Positions 13,597 through 20,974 of a stretch of DNA of 21,820 nt are shown here, in pieces. Origin of the DNA: an uncultured Collinsella sp. (GTDB lineage: Bacteria; Actinomycetota; Coriobacteriia; Coriobacteriales; Coriobacteriaceae). The stretch lies in assembly GCA_902495155.1 (NCBI GenBank), contig CABUWD010000016.1:1-21820 (forward strand), read 5' to 3'. How positions within the stretch are numbered: position 1 is the stretch's first letter; each line of letters starts with the position of its first letter. The position numbers and the translations under genes are program-made. The notes beneath the pieces are model-generated. The model was not told the DNA's origin. It searched no databases and worked only from the letters and a program-made list of their open reading frames with translations.

Positions 13597-14919
13597 TTAG
13601 TCGTCCTTGTCGTCTTTCATGACAACGGTGGTCTCGGTGTGGCTGAAGGTGTCGTGCTTCTCGGTCAGGTCGAGCTCGCCACAGTAGCAATCGGCGTGGG
13701 TGGCCTCGTTGGCCGTCTTGAGCTGGCCCACCAGCAGCACGTCTGCGATGACCACGATGATCAGCGGCGCGATGATATTGATGAGGATGCCCTCGATATC
13801 AAAGGTGAGGTAATCCGGATCGAAGGCGTATTCCCCCATAAAGAGAATCTGGGAGAGGATAAATCCGATCATAAAGAACAGCACCGAGGCGATGATGAGC
13901 TTGGGCTTGGAGCAGGGGAGCTCACCGACCATGCGGCCGGTCTGGCCGTTCATGGCAAACAGGTAGCTCTTGCCGTTCCACGAGGTGGAGAGCATCCAGA
14001 CGGGGAACAGGGCGTAGTCGCTGTCTTCCCAGGTGTAGTCGAGCTGCTTGCTTTCGACCGTAGCATCGTCGTATTCGTCGACGACGGTCTCGCGCAGGGC
14101 CGAGATCGTGCTTTCTTCCATACGGCGCTCGGCGCGCGCCTTGCAGGTCTCGCAGTCCTCGTCGTAACGGTTGGCGATGTAGCCGGGCATATATGCGACC
14201 GAGAACGGACGCAGTGCGCCGTAGTCAAACGGCTCGATGGCGTCCATGTGGCCGTCGGGCATCTTGGACGATCCGTCGACGGGCACGCGCTTAAACGAGA
14301 TATTGCCCTTGCGATAGGCATCGTAGTGGTCGGTGGTCGTGACGGTGCGGTCGGATTCCTCGGTCACGGTCTCGTTGGTCGCGTCAAAGTACACTTCGCC
14401 GTCAACGCGGGCACCGTAGAGCCAAAACGGCACGTAGACACCTTGGACCTCGTCGATGTGGTTGCCGGTGACAAAGCTCTTGGGCAGCAAGATCTTGCCC
14501 TTGTAGTGTTCCTTGAGTGCGGCCGTGACGTCGTCGTGCCCGAGCTTAAACGGAATTACCAGGTCGGGCGAGAAGTCGCCAGAGCGCTGGCCGGGCGCCA
14601 CGGCGGAGTTGCCGCAGTACGGGCAGGTGGTGACGGCGACGGTGCCGTCGGACACGAGCTCGGCGCCGCACGACGAGCAGATGTAACCGGCGTTTTGAGC
14701 CAGCTCCTGCACGGCATCGTCGACAGCAGGCTTGGGGGCCGCGGCTGCGGCATCGGCTTTGGCATCTGCCTTGTCCTGGCGCTCGCGATAGAGGGCCTCG
14801 ACTTCTTCGACTTCAAAGCGCGAGTCACAGTAGTCGCAGACGAGCTTTTGCTCGGCGCTTGCAAAATGCAAGGGGCCACCGCAGGCAGGGCACTGATAGT
14901 TAACGCTCTCGAAGGCCAT
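13597..14919 (-). CDS. Zinc-ribbon membrane protein (YdjG-like)
   Basis: A 440-residue protein with two N-terminal TFIIB-like zinc ribbons: Cys10/13...Cys28/31 (CPACGG, CDYCDS) and Cys81/84...Cys99/102 (CSSCGAE, CPYCGNS), joined by an Ala/Lys/Asp-rich linker. A conserved beta-rich middle follows (VPFWLYGARVDGEVYFDA, FPVWMLSTSWNGKSYLFAMN). Two hydrophobic segments near 345-368 and 385-407 anchor it in the membrane, with an acidic tail ending in KDDKDD. This architecture matches YdjG-type proteins found beside SPFH proteins; the molecular function is unknown. The start at 14919 has AAAGGA upstream. It is 24 bp behind the DUF4428 gene and 48 bp before the SPFH gene, so the three almost surely form one operon. 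Confidence 0.82.
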   Translation of the reverse strand: MAFESVNYQCPACGGPLHFASAEQKLVCDYCDSRFEVEEVEALYRERQDKADAKADAAAAAPKPAVDDAVQELAQNAGYICSSCGAELVSDGTVAVTTCPYCGNSAVAPGQRSGDFSPDLVIPFKLGHDDVTAALKEHYKGKILLPKSFVTGNHIDEVQGVYVPFWLYGARVDGEVYFDATNETVTEESDRTVTTTDHYDAYRKGNISFKRVPVDGSSKMPDGHMDAIEPFDYGALRPFSVAYMPGYIANRYDEDCETCKARAERRMEESTISALRETVVDEYDDATVESKQLDYTWEDSDYALFPVWMLSTSWNGKSYLFAMNGQTGRMVGELPCSKPKLIIASVLFFMIGFILSQILFMGEYAFDPDYLTFDIEGILINIIAPLIIVVIADVLLVGQLKTANEATHADCYCGELDLTEKHDTFSHTETTVVMKDDKDD

Positions 14920-14943
14920 GATCGGTCCTTTCGCTGCCGGAGG

Positions 14944-15681
14944 CTATGCGCCGATGGCGCCGCCGCAGTATTCGCAGCGCCCACTGGCATCGGGAATGGT
15001 GGTGGCTCCGCAGAAGGGGCAGGTCACCGCGGTCTTGGGGGCCTTGGCGGCCACGACGCTGTCGCGCGTCTCCTGGCGCAGCTGCACCAGCGCGTCGCGG
15101 ATCTCGGTTGCCTGGCGCTTGGCCTCGCGGTATTCGATGGAGCCGCGCTGATCGATGGTGGAGTCGTTCACGCGCAGGTTGATCTCGGTAAAGTACGGCG
15201 TGTTGACGTGGATGGTCAGGTTAAAGTCGTAATCCAGGTCGTAGCGCGGCGGGTTGTAGCTCTCGCGCTCGCCGTCCTTGGTCTCGCGATAGATCTCGGT
15301 GCGATGCTCGTCGATATCCATATCGCAGCCGAGTACCTGCGAGAACTCGATGATGTCGGGATTGGCGTCGCGCCAGCGGCTCTGCGAAGTGATGATCAAC
15401 AGGCCCGCGTCCTCATCGAGCATAATATTGGTGCGCCCGGCAGAAAGCGTGCGCGTGGGGTTGAACGAAGACAGGCGCTCGGCGTTGGCCTCGCGGTAGG
15501 CGAGTTGCTCACGGATATCGTCCGCGGTGCTGGAGCGATAGCCGTGAAAGTAGGGGGAGAGCTTGCCGGCGCACTCTTTGCACAGGTAGCCTTCATTGAT
15601 TTTTGTCTTACCTAGAAGTCCCAGCTCGGTACCGCAAATCGCGCACTCTTTCTTCTCGAACATCTTGTCAAAGAAGCCCAT
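14944..15681 (-). CDS. DUF4428-domain zinc-binding protein
   Basis: A 245-residue soluble protein. The N-terminus is a DUF4428-type zinc finger, ECAICGTELGLLGKTKI...CKEC (Cys13/16/34/37), followed by KLSPYFHGYRSSTADDIREQ, characteristic of the family. The middle is a beta-rich domain (NIMLDEDAGLLII, TIHVNTPYFTEINLRV), and the C-terminus is another zinc ribbon, CPFC...CEYC (Cys221/224/236/239). GGGAGG lies 4-9 nt before the ATG at 15681, so it is the first gene of the operon with the YdjG-like and SPFH proteins. All three share Cys4 ribbons, suggesting that they assemble together or sense metal or redox state. I see no enzymatic motif, and no convincing promoter in 15682-15800. Confidence 0.82.
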   Translation of the reverse strand: MGFFDKMFEKKECAICGTELGLLGKTKINEGYLCKECAGKLSPYFHGYRSSTADDIREQLAYREANAERLSSFNPTRTLSAGRTNIMLDEDAGLLIITSQSRWRDANPDIIEFSQVLGCDMDIDEHRTEIYRETKDGERESYNPPRYDLDYDFNLTIHVNTPYFTEINLRVNDSTIDQRGSIEYREAKRQATEIRDALVQLRQETRDSVVAAKAPKTAVTCPFCGATTIPDASGRCEYCGGAIGA

Positions 15682-15811
15682 GGCTGCCTCCCATCAACTG
15701 GTAGCGTGTGTCACTTTTGATGATGGGCGAGCGCGCGATCCTTCGCGATACCCAGACGGCTCAAGGAGTCTCCACAACTGGGACACATGGCCCATTTTTT
15801 GATTGGACGCC

Positions 15812-15880
15812 GGGGACACTCTTCGGCCACTCATTGGGGACGTACTTAAATGAGTGGTAGTTGGAGACACTCCTGGCCGA
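15812..15880. repeat. GGGGACAC-type repeat cluster with hairpin
   Basis: CCACTCATT (15827-15835) and AATGAGTGG (15849-15857) form a perfect 9-bp stem around a 13-nt loop that itself contains GGGGAC. Flanking it, GGGGACACTCTTCGGCC (15812-15828) recurs as GGAGACACTCCTGGCC (15863-15878), and TCGGCCA (15823) and TGGCCGA (15874) are inverted. GGGACACATGGCC at 15780 and GTGTCCC at 15896 add related half-units. The mix of inverted and direct copies suggests a REP-like element. Confidence 0.6.
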
Positions 15881-15983
15881 GCTAGAGGTCGCGCGTGTCC
15901 CTTCTGGTCCATGCGGCTCAAAATCGCGGCGTGATGTGGACGGTTGGGGTCGAATTGGCAGCATTTCGAGCCTGGCTTCGATA

Positions 15984-16012
15984 TTGAGACTTGTTCTTTA
16001 TTAAAATAGATT
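15984..16012 (+). promoter_or_regulatory. Promoter of the membrane LuxR regulator
   Basis: A -35 TTGAGA (15984-15989) and a -10 TAGATT (16007-16012) are 17 bp apart in a locally AT-rich stretch, predicting a start near 16019, about 24 nt before the ATG. Confidence 0.5.
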
Positions 16013-16042
16013 TCCAGACAATTGAGCGGCTGGGGGTTAACC

Positions 16043-17587
16043 ATGAGGGGCATGGGAGACACAACCGCATATTTGCGTCGGGGCATTCGGGAGATTATAT
16101 GCCTGGCGCTGTTCTTCTTCACGTTTTTGGCGTGCGAGTATCTTTTTGATGTGCGCATGGCCGAGTTCGTGTCTCCGAACGAGGTCGTTATTTATGAGAG
16201 CCTTGTCATCGGCGCGAGCGTGATTGGCTTTTTTGTGCGTCCCATTCTGTACTATCGCCGTCCCCATGCTATCGACGCAACGAGTGACGTCACGGGCGTT
16301 TTGCTGGTGGCGGCATTGCTGCTGTTGATTATGGCGGTTCAGGTTGAGGTGATCATTGCCGGCGGTTTGGTGGCGTGCTGCGCGCTGGGCTACTGCGGAT
16401 CGACTGCCCATGCAAACTTTGCGCGGCGCTTTGCACGGACGCCCTGCTTGGCGCGTGCGGCTGCACTTTCCTACGCCATGGGCGTTCTGGTGCAGGTGCT
16501 CAACCACATGGTGATGCCTGCCGGCATTCCTCAGCAGGCTGTTCTGGTCGTCTGCGCGATCGCGCAGGTGGCGTTGCTCCACGGTGCCCGACGCGCCAAG
16601 CTGCGCGACGAGTCCAATCCCAACTTTGAACCCAGTGCTGCCGGGCTTTCGGTAGATGCTCTGGAATATGGCGCCAAGTGGCATGACGATCCCGAGGCAA
16701 AGGCGGCATTCCGTCGCGCCGTAGTTCGCCTGACCGTGGCGACGGCGTATCTTTCCGGCGTATTCGCCGCTCTCAACGCGGGCTTCACGACCCTGCATGC
16801 TGTCGGAGCCGTCGATTTGGGCGATTGGCCGCGCCTGCTGCTTGTCGTGAGCTCGTTGGTCGCTGGCGCACTATTTGACCTGCACGGCCGCTCGTATATG
16901 AATATCGGCATGACATGTGCCGCCATACTGTCCACGCTTTCGTTCTTTGTGCTCATCGTCGATGGCAATGGCGGCAACGAGCTTGCTGCCACGATCATCT
17001 TTTATCTGGGCTCGGGCTTTTTCGTGGTGTTCTTTACCACAAAATATGCCGCCGTCTCGCTCTATGCGCGCTGGTCATATTTTTGGCCGTGCATGGGTCG
17101 CGTCGTCAACAACGTGTGCTCGATGTTCGTGACGGCGCCGGCAGTGGCGATTATCTCGAGTCAAAATGTGCTGGCTGCGGTCGGTGCGGCGCTCGTGATG
17201 TTTGTGGGCATTGCGATTACGCTGCTGGGGCAGTTGGGGCAACGAGCCGATGATGCCGCGATGCGGGACGGACTGCCGCTTGCCACCGACGATCTTGGTG
17301 GGGATCTTGCGCCCACATGCTCCGACCCCGAGCCCGTGGAGGCAGCGGAGCTCACGTCCGATGAACGCCTTGATGCCTTCGTCGCCACCTTTGGGCTTAC
17401 AGAGCGCGAGCGCGATATTCTTGAGGTCTTGGTCGTTTCGGACCAGAGCGTTCAGGACATCGCCACAACGCTCTTTCTTTCGCGCTCCACGCTCTATCGC
17501 CACATTTCCTCGATCAACAAAAAGGCCGGTACCGCCTCGCGTGTGGCCCTTATCAACTTCTTCTGGTCCTGGACACCCAAGGACTAG
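16043..17587 (+). CDS. Polytopic membrane LuxR-type transcriptional regulator
   Basis: A protein of about 514 residues whose first ~400 contain roughly ten to twelve hydrophobic segments (for example ICLALFFFTFLACEYLF, VLLVAALLLLIMAVQVEVII, AATIIFYLGSGFFVVFF), resembling a transporter-like bundle. An acidic linker and a LuxR-type HTH follow near 445-510: FGLTERERDILEVLVVSDQS, VQDIATTLFLSRSTLYRHIS. Membrane LuxR proteins of this design are numerous in Coriobacteriia such as Eggerthella and Collinsella, often controlling nearby metabolic genes. Here the divergent neighbour is the DUF4428/SPFH operon and the downstream neighbour is mgtA. The ATG at 16043 is chosen because GGGGG lies 6 nt upstream; a TTG at 16022 is less likely. 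The ligand is unknown. Confidence 0.85.
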   Translation: MRGMGDTTAYLRRGIREIICLALFFFTFLACEYLFDVRMAEFVSPNEVVIYESLVIGASVIGFFVRPILYYRRPHAIDATSDVTGVLLVAALLLLIMAVQVEVIIAGGLVACCALGYCGSTAHANFARRFARTPCLARAAALSYAMGVLVQVLNHMVMPAGIPQQAVLVVCAIAQVALLHGARRAKLRDESNPNFEPSAAGLSVDALEYGAKWHDDPEAKAAFRRAVVRLTVATAYLSGVFAALNAGFTTLHAVGAVDLGDWPRLLLVVSSLVAGALFDLHGRSYMNIGMTCAAILSTLSFFVLIVDGNGGNELAATIIFYLGSGFFVVFFTTKYAAVSLYARWSYFWPCMGRVVNNVCSMFVTAPAVAIISSQNVLAAVGAALVMFVGIAITLLGQLGQRADDAAMRDGLPLATDDLGGDLAPTCSDPEPVEAAELTSDERLDAFVATFGLTERERDILEVLVVSDQSVQDIATTLFLSRSTLYRHISSINKKAGTASRVALINFFWSWTPKD

Positions 17588-17601
17588 CTAACCTCCCAAT
17601 A

Positions 17602-17668
17602 AGTTGCGGTGGAATAGTCCCTAAATTAAAGTCACGGGGCTTTAAACAGGAACTATTTCACCGCAACT
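17602..17668. repeat. Long nested hairpin between the LuxR regulator and mgtA
   Basis: AGTTGCGGTGGAATAGTCCC at the left is complementary to the strand ending TATTTCACCGCAACT at the right: about 21 bp with one G-T and one mismatch. The loop holds a second stem, TTAAAG/CTTTAA. It lies between convergent genes and may terminate both, but no T-run flanks it. The size and nesting match the hairpins at 2574 and 4036. Confidence 0.6.
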
Positions 17669-17683
17669 GCTGGGGGGATAGAC

Positions 17684-17752
17684 TGCGGCGGCGGCAGAGG
17701 CAGCGGCAGCGGCGTTGGCAGCTGTGGTAGTGGCAACGGCAGCTGGCAGGGT
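17684..17752. repeat. GGCAGC-rich low-complexity tract
   Basis: About 70 bp of degenerate 6-base units (GGCGGC, GGCAGC, GGCAAC, GGTAGT) between the hairpin and the mgtA stop. No gene is supported here; on the minus strand it would read as Leu-Pro repeats after the mgtA stop. Confidence 0.5.
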
Positions 17753-17768
17753 GTTTTCCGTCTACTTG

Positions 17769-20537
17769 CTACAGCAGCTCGCCGTGGCGGGCAATGTAGC
17801 GGCACTTTGCCAGCTGGGTGAGCGCGATATAGGCGGTAACGATGCCAATGAGCAGCCCAAAAAAGCTCGTGGGCAGCGGCATGAGGCCGAGCACATCGGC
17901 GATGGGGCTTGCCGGCAGCCAGGTGACGAGCGCCAGGCCCAGCACGGTAAGAACGCACAATGCGGGCGCGGCGTGGTCGCGCGGGCTCGGCAGATGCGGG
18001 GAGCGCAACATGTGGACCACGAGTGTCTGCGACCACATGGACTCGACAGACCAGCCGCTCTGGAAGAGCGCAGCAAAGGTCGCCATACCCGCGACGTCGC
18101 CTGCGGCGGCAAGCTCGGACCAGCTTGCGTCCACGGCGGCGGGGCACACGACAAAGAAGAGCGCGGCGAAGGTCACGATGTCAAACAGCGAGCTCACGGG
18201 GCCCAGCTCGAGCATAAAGCCCTTGATGGATGCGGCGTCCCAGGCACGCGGGCGGGCAGTCCAGGCGTCATCGACGGTGTCCCACGGCAGTGCGATGCAC
18301 ACGATCTCGTAGACCAGCGACAGCAGTACCAGCTGCAGGGCGCTCATGGGCAAAAACGGCAAGAACAGGCTCGCGACGGTCACGGACAGCACATTGCCAA
18401 AGTTGGAGCTCACCGTGGTCTTGAGGTACTTGAGCAGGTTGCCGTAAGTGCGGCGGCCTTCGATGATGCCGCGCTCGAGCACGCCCAGGTCCTTCTGAAG
18501 CAAGATGATATCGGCGGATTCCTTGGCAATATCGACGGCCGAATCGACCGAGATGCCGCAATCGCTCGCACGCATGGCGGCGGCGTCGTTGATGCCGTCG
18601 CCCATAAAGCCCACGGTGTGGCCGAGCATCTCGCGCATGACACGTACCAGGCGCGCCTTCTGCAGCGGCGAGAGCTTGGCGAAGAGGTGGGTTTTCTCGG
18701 CGCGCTTGGCAAGTTCGGCGTCATCGAGCGCATCGATCTCGGAGCCGAGCAAGACGTTGCTCGCATCGATACCAATCTGCTCGCAGACGGTGGCGGCGAC
18801 GCGGTCGTTGTCGCCGGTTAGGACCTTGACCGCCACGCCCTTGGCCTCGAGGGTGGCGACGGCGCCCGCGGCACTTGCTTTGGGCGGATCGAGGAAGGCC
18901 AAAAAGCCCATCAGCACCATGTCGCACTCGTCGGCGATGCCAAACTCGCCCACGCAGCGCGGATTGGTCTTCTGCGCCACGGCAATTACGCGTAGGCCCT
19001 CGGCGTTAAGTCCGGCGATCTGCTTGCGAATCTGGGCGAGCTTCTCGTCGGTGAGCGGCTGAGCGATGCCATCGATCTCGACAAAGGAGCAGATCTCGAG
19101 CATTTCCTCGGCAGCGCCCTTGGTAACCATCTGGGTTTTGCCTTGGGCGTCGGCGACAACTACGCTCAGGCGACGGCGCGAGAAATCGAAGGGAACCTCG
19201 TCGACCTTGGTGTAGCGGTCGCGCAGGCTCTGGCCCAGCATGGAATCGGGTGCGACGGTCGAGGGCGTCACATCGGCACGGTCGATTACGGCCAGGTCGA
19301 TAAGATTTTTGAGGCCGGTCTGGAAGAAGCTGTTCAAAAACGCATGGCGCAGCACGCGCGCGTCCTCGTTGCCATCGGTGTTGAGGTAGCGCTCGAGCAC
19401 GATGCGGTCTTCGGTGAGGGTGCCGGTCTTGTCGCAGCACAGGACGTCCATCGCTCCGAGGTTTTGAATCGCCGGCAGCTCCTTGACGATAACCTGGCGA
19501 CGGGCGAGGTCCTTGGCGCCCTGCGACAGGCTCGTGGTCACGATGACGGGAAGCATCTGCGGCGTGATGCCCACGGCCACGCTCGTGGCGAACAGCAGCG
19601 CGTCGATGACGTTGCCCTTGGTGGCGGCGTTGATGGCAAAGACTGCCGGCGCCATGACGAGCATCAGGCGCACCAGCAGCATCGAGACGCTCGAGACGCC
19701 GCGGTCGAACGCGCTCTTCTCGCCGCGCCCGTTGAGCATCTTGGCGATGCCGCCCAGGTAGGTGCCCGAGCCGGTGGCAACGACAAGCGCCATGGCGGCG
19801 CCGTTTTGCACGGAGGTGCCGGTAAAGACGATGTTCTTGCAGGCAGAGAGTGGCAGTGCGGAGCCGTCGGCGCCCTCGACGACGGTGACGGCGGTGGTCT
19901 TCTCGACGGCCTCGCTCTCGCCGGTGAGTGCGGACTCGATCACAAACAGGTCGCGCGCGGTGATGATGCGGGCATCTGCCGGCACCATATCGCCGGCAGA
20001 GAGACGGATTACATCGCCGGGGACGAGCTCGTCGAAGGGGATCTCGATGCGCTCGCCGTCGCGCAGGGCGGTGCAAGTGTTGGAGACCAGGTCCTTGAGG
20101 GCCTCGGCCGCATTGCCGCTGCGGGCTTCCTGGATAAACTTCATGCCGCCCGATACCAGCAGCATGGTGCCGATGACGATGACCGTGGAGGGGTCGCGCT
20201 GCGGTTCGGGCACGGCGAGCACGTCGATGTAGAGCGAGACCAGTGCGAGCGCGGCGAGGATGCCGGCGAAGGGATCGATGAACGCGTCGGCGATGCGGCG
20301 GGCGAGCGTTTTGGTCGTTGCCTCGATGGTGTTGGGGCCGACGGCGTTCAGGCGCTCAGCTGCCTGCTCGACGGTGAGGCCGTTTGCCGTGGCGTCAAGC
20401 AGTACGAGGGCGTCCTCGGCACTATGGGTGGCGGCGAATATGGTGTTCTTGGACAGGCCGGTATGAGCGGCAGGGCGCGCCGTGCGGCGGCGCTTGGAGA
20501 TGGCTTCGAGTACCGTGACGGTTTTGAGCATCAGCAT
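17769..20537 (-). CDS. mgtA: Magnesium-transporting P-type ATPase, MgtA type
   Basis: A 922-residue P3B-type ATPase (E. coli MgtA has 898) that imports Mg2+ across the membrane using ATP. All core motifs are present: TGES at 205-208, phosphorylated Asp369 in CDKTGTLTE, KGAAEEM near 473-479, TGDND at 574-578 and GDGINDAAAM at 646-655. Subfamily marks are VGITPQMLPVIV in the fourth membrane segment, SNFGNVLSV before the late membrane segments and FQSGWSVESMWSQTLVVHM near the C-terminus. The start at 20537 has AAGGAGG 5 nt upstream. It is preceded by a long leader with a small ORF and long-range pairing, so expression is probably controlled after initiation. The neighbouring pyrE is divergent. 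I see no MgtC or mgtB gene nearby. Confidence 0.94.
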   Translation of the reverse strand: MLMLKTVTVLEAISKRRRTARPAAHTGLSKNTIFAATHSAEDALVLLDATANGLTVEQAAERLNAVGPNTIEATTKTLARRIADAFIDPFAGILAALALVSLYIDVLAVPEPQRDPSTVIVIGTMLLVSGGMKFIQEARSGNAAEALKDLVSNTCTALRDGERIEIPFDELVPGDVIRLSAGDMVPADARIITARDLFVIESALTGESEAVEKTTAVTVVEGADGSALPLSACKNIVFTGTSVQNGAAMALVVATGSGTYLGGIAKMLNGRGEKSAFDRGVSSVSMLLVRLMLVMAPAVFAINAATKGNVIDALLFATSVAVGITPQMLPVIVTTSLSQGAKDLARRQVIVKELPAIQNLGAMDVLCCDKTGTLTEDRIVLERYLNTDGNEDARVLRHAFLNSFFQTGLKNLIDLAVIDRADVTPSTVAPDSMLGQSLRDRYTKVDEVPFDFSRRRLSVVVADAQGKTQMVTKGAAEEMLEICSFVEIDGIAQPLTDEKLAQIRKQIAGLNAEGLRVIAVAQKTNPRCVGEFGIADECDMVLMGFLAFLDPPKASAAGAVATLEAKGVAVKVLTGDNDRVAATVCEQIGIDASNVLLGSEIDALDDAELAKRAEKTHLFAKLSPLQKARLVRVMREMLGHTVGFMGDGINDAAAMRASDCGISVDSAVDIAKESADIILLQKDLGVLERGIIEGRRTYGNLLKYLKTTVSSNFGNVLSVTVASLFLPFLPMSALQLVLLSLVYEIVCIALPWDTVDDAWTARPRAWDAASIKGFMLELGPVSSLFDIVTFAALFFVVCPAAVDASWSELAAAGDVAGMATFAALFQSGWSVESMWSQTLVVHMLRSPHLPSPRDHAAPALCVLTVLGLALVTWLPASPIADVLGLMPLPTSFFGLLIGIVTAYIALTQLAKCRYIARHGELL

Positions 20538-20584
20538 AGGGTCCTCCTTGTTGAGGGGAGTTAGCGTACGTGTCGTATTTGCTT

Positions 20585-20603
20585 CAAAAAACCTAGATGT
20601 CGC
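20585..20603 (-). promoter_or_regulatory. Distal arm of the mgtA leader pairing, ending in a U-tract
   Basis: The transcript segment GCGACATCTAGGTTTTTTG is complementary to CGAAAAACCTGCATGTCGC inside the leader ORF (20730-20712): 19 positions with one mismatch and two G-U pairs. The six U at its end would suit an attenuator. It lies 48-66 nt before mgtA. Confidence 0.5.
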
Positions 20604-20676
20604 TCACGTCAAGCTCTTGAGCCCACAAAGGGTGCAGCGCGCCTTTGCGGTGGTTTTGGCGATCTGCCGGTGGCGT

Positions 20677-20748
20677 TTATGCGTGTGCGGAGTCCTCGCG
20701 GCGTGCCGAGGGCGACATGCAGGTTTTTCGACTAGGACTGCCTTCCAT
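20677..20748 (-). CDS. Putative mgtA leader peptide, 23 residues
   Basis: A short ORF on the mgtA strand with a near-ideal Shine-Dalgarno, AGGAGG at 20760-20755, 6 nt before the ATG at 20748. It begins MEGSPSRKTCM, has Pro at residues 5 and 13, is rich in Ser and Arg, ends EDSAHA, and stops with TAA 139 bp before mgtA. Salmonella mgtA is known to be controlled by a short proline-containing leader ORF (mgtL), so position and size fit, although the peptide sequence is not the same. Codons 7-13 form one arm of the long-range pairing, so ribosome progress here would affect folding. Translation is inferred from the ribosome binding site, not proven. Confidence 0.55.
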   Translation of the reverse strand: MEGSPSRKTCMSPSARREDSAHA

Positions 20749-20815
20749 GGCACACCTCCTAAAGGCTGAGCGCAGCGCGCTTTGGGTATCTCGTACCCCT
20801 TTTTAATCCGCCCGT

Positions 20816-20850
20816 ATTCTTGATGAGGGGGTTTGACATGTCAACCCCAT
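20816..20850 (-). promoter_or_regulatory. Promoter and palindrome upstream of the mgtA leader
   Basis: A perfect -35 TTGACA (20844-20839) and a -10 AAGAAT (20821-20816) are 17 bp apart on the minus strand. The -35 lies in the 12-bp palindrome TTGACATGTCAA, extended by GGGG/CCCC with one extra T, a likely operator. Transcripts would start near 20809, about 60 nt before the leader ORF. Confidence 0.5.
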
Positions 20851-20974
20851 TGTTCGGAAAACCATTCCCCCTGACAAAGCCTTTACAGAATGCCGTGGCC
20901 CCAAAGCGCGCCCGCATCGACGCTTCGCCTGCGCTAAACTGGAAGGCACGTACGCGATTACGAGAGGAGCCCGC

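Larger units (their letters stand above)
15682..16042. other. Gene-free divergent region between the DUF4428 operon and the LuxR regulator
   Basis: No credible gene. The middle holds a cluster of GGGGAC-type motifs and a hairpin (see 15812-15880); the right end holds the promoter of the LuxR regulator. Short minus-strand ORFs here lack ribosome binding sites and follow the repeats. Confidence 0.6.
20538..20974. other. Divergent mgtA-pyrE control region
   Basis: A gene-free stretch apart from the 23-codon leader ORF at 20677-20748. Reading toward mgtA it holds a promoter with palindrome (20816-20850), a small hairpin before the leader ORF (AGCGC/GCGCT, 20769-20781), the ORF, a hairpin (CGCAAAGG/CCTTTGTG, 20630-20650) and a U-rich arm that pairs back to the ORF. 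Toward pyrE only a weak TAAACT box (20935-20940), 34 bp before the ATG, is visible. Confidence 0.6.

Noticed and set aside
12217..15615. Very long plus-strand open frame opposite the lipoprotein/SPFH/zinc-ribbon genes
   Set aside because: It spans several well-supported minus-strand genes and their intergenic gaps. It is a by-product of high GC and codon bias.
15694..16158. Minus-strand open frame over the GGGGACAC repeats
   Set aside because: It runs through the repeat cluster, the LuxR promoter and the start of the LuxR gene, with Ser/Pro/Arg-rich composition; it is most likely spurious.
17653..18147. Minus-strand frame ending in Leu-Pro repeats (17653-18147)
   Set aside because: It overlaps the mgtA C-terminus in another frame and then runs through the GGCAGC tract; no start signal.
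19143..20564. 473-codon plus-strand open frame opposite mgtA
   Set aside because: The mgtA strand has every P-type ATPase motif; this frame has none of its own and no ribosome binding site.
20538..20860. M-box (ykoK) magnesium riboswitch upstream of mgtA
   Set aside because: The conserved M-box core motifs are not visible on the mgtA strand; a leader ORF and a different pairing are seen instead. A covariance search would settle it.
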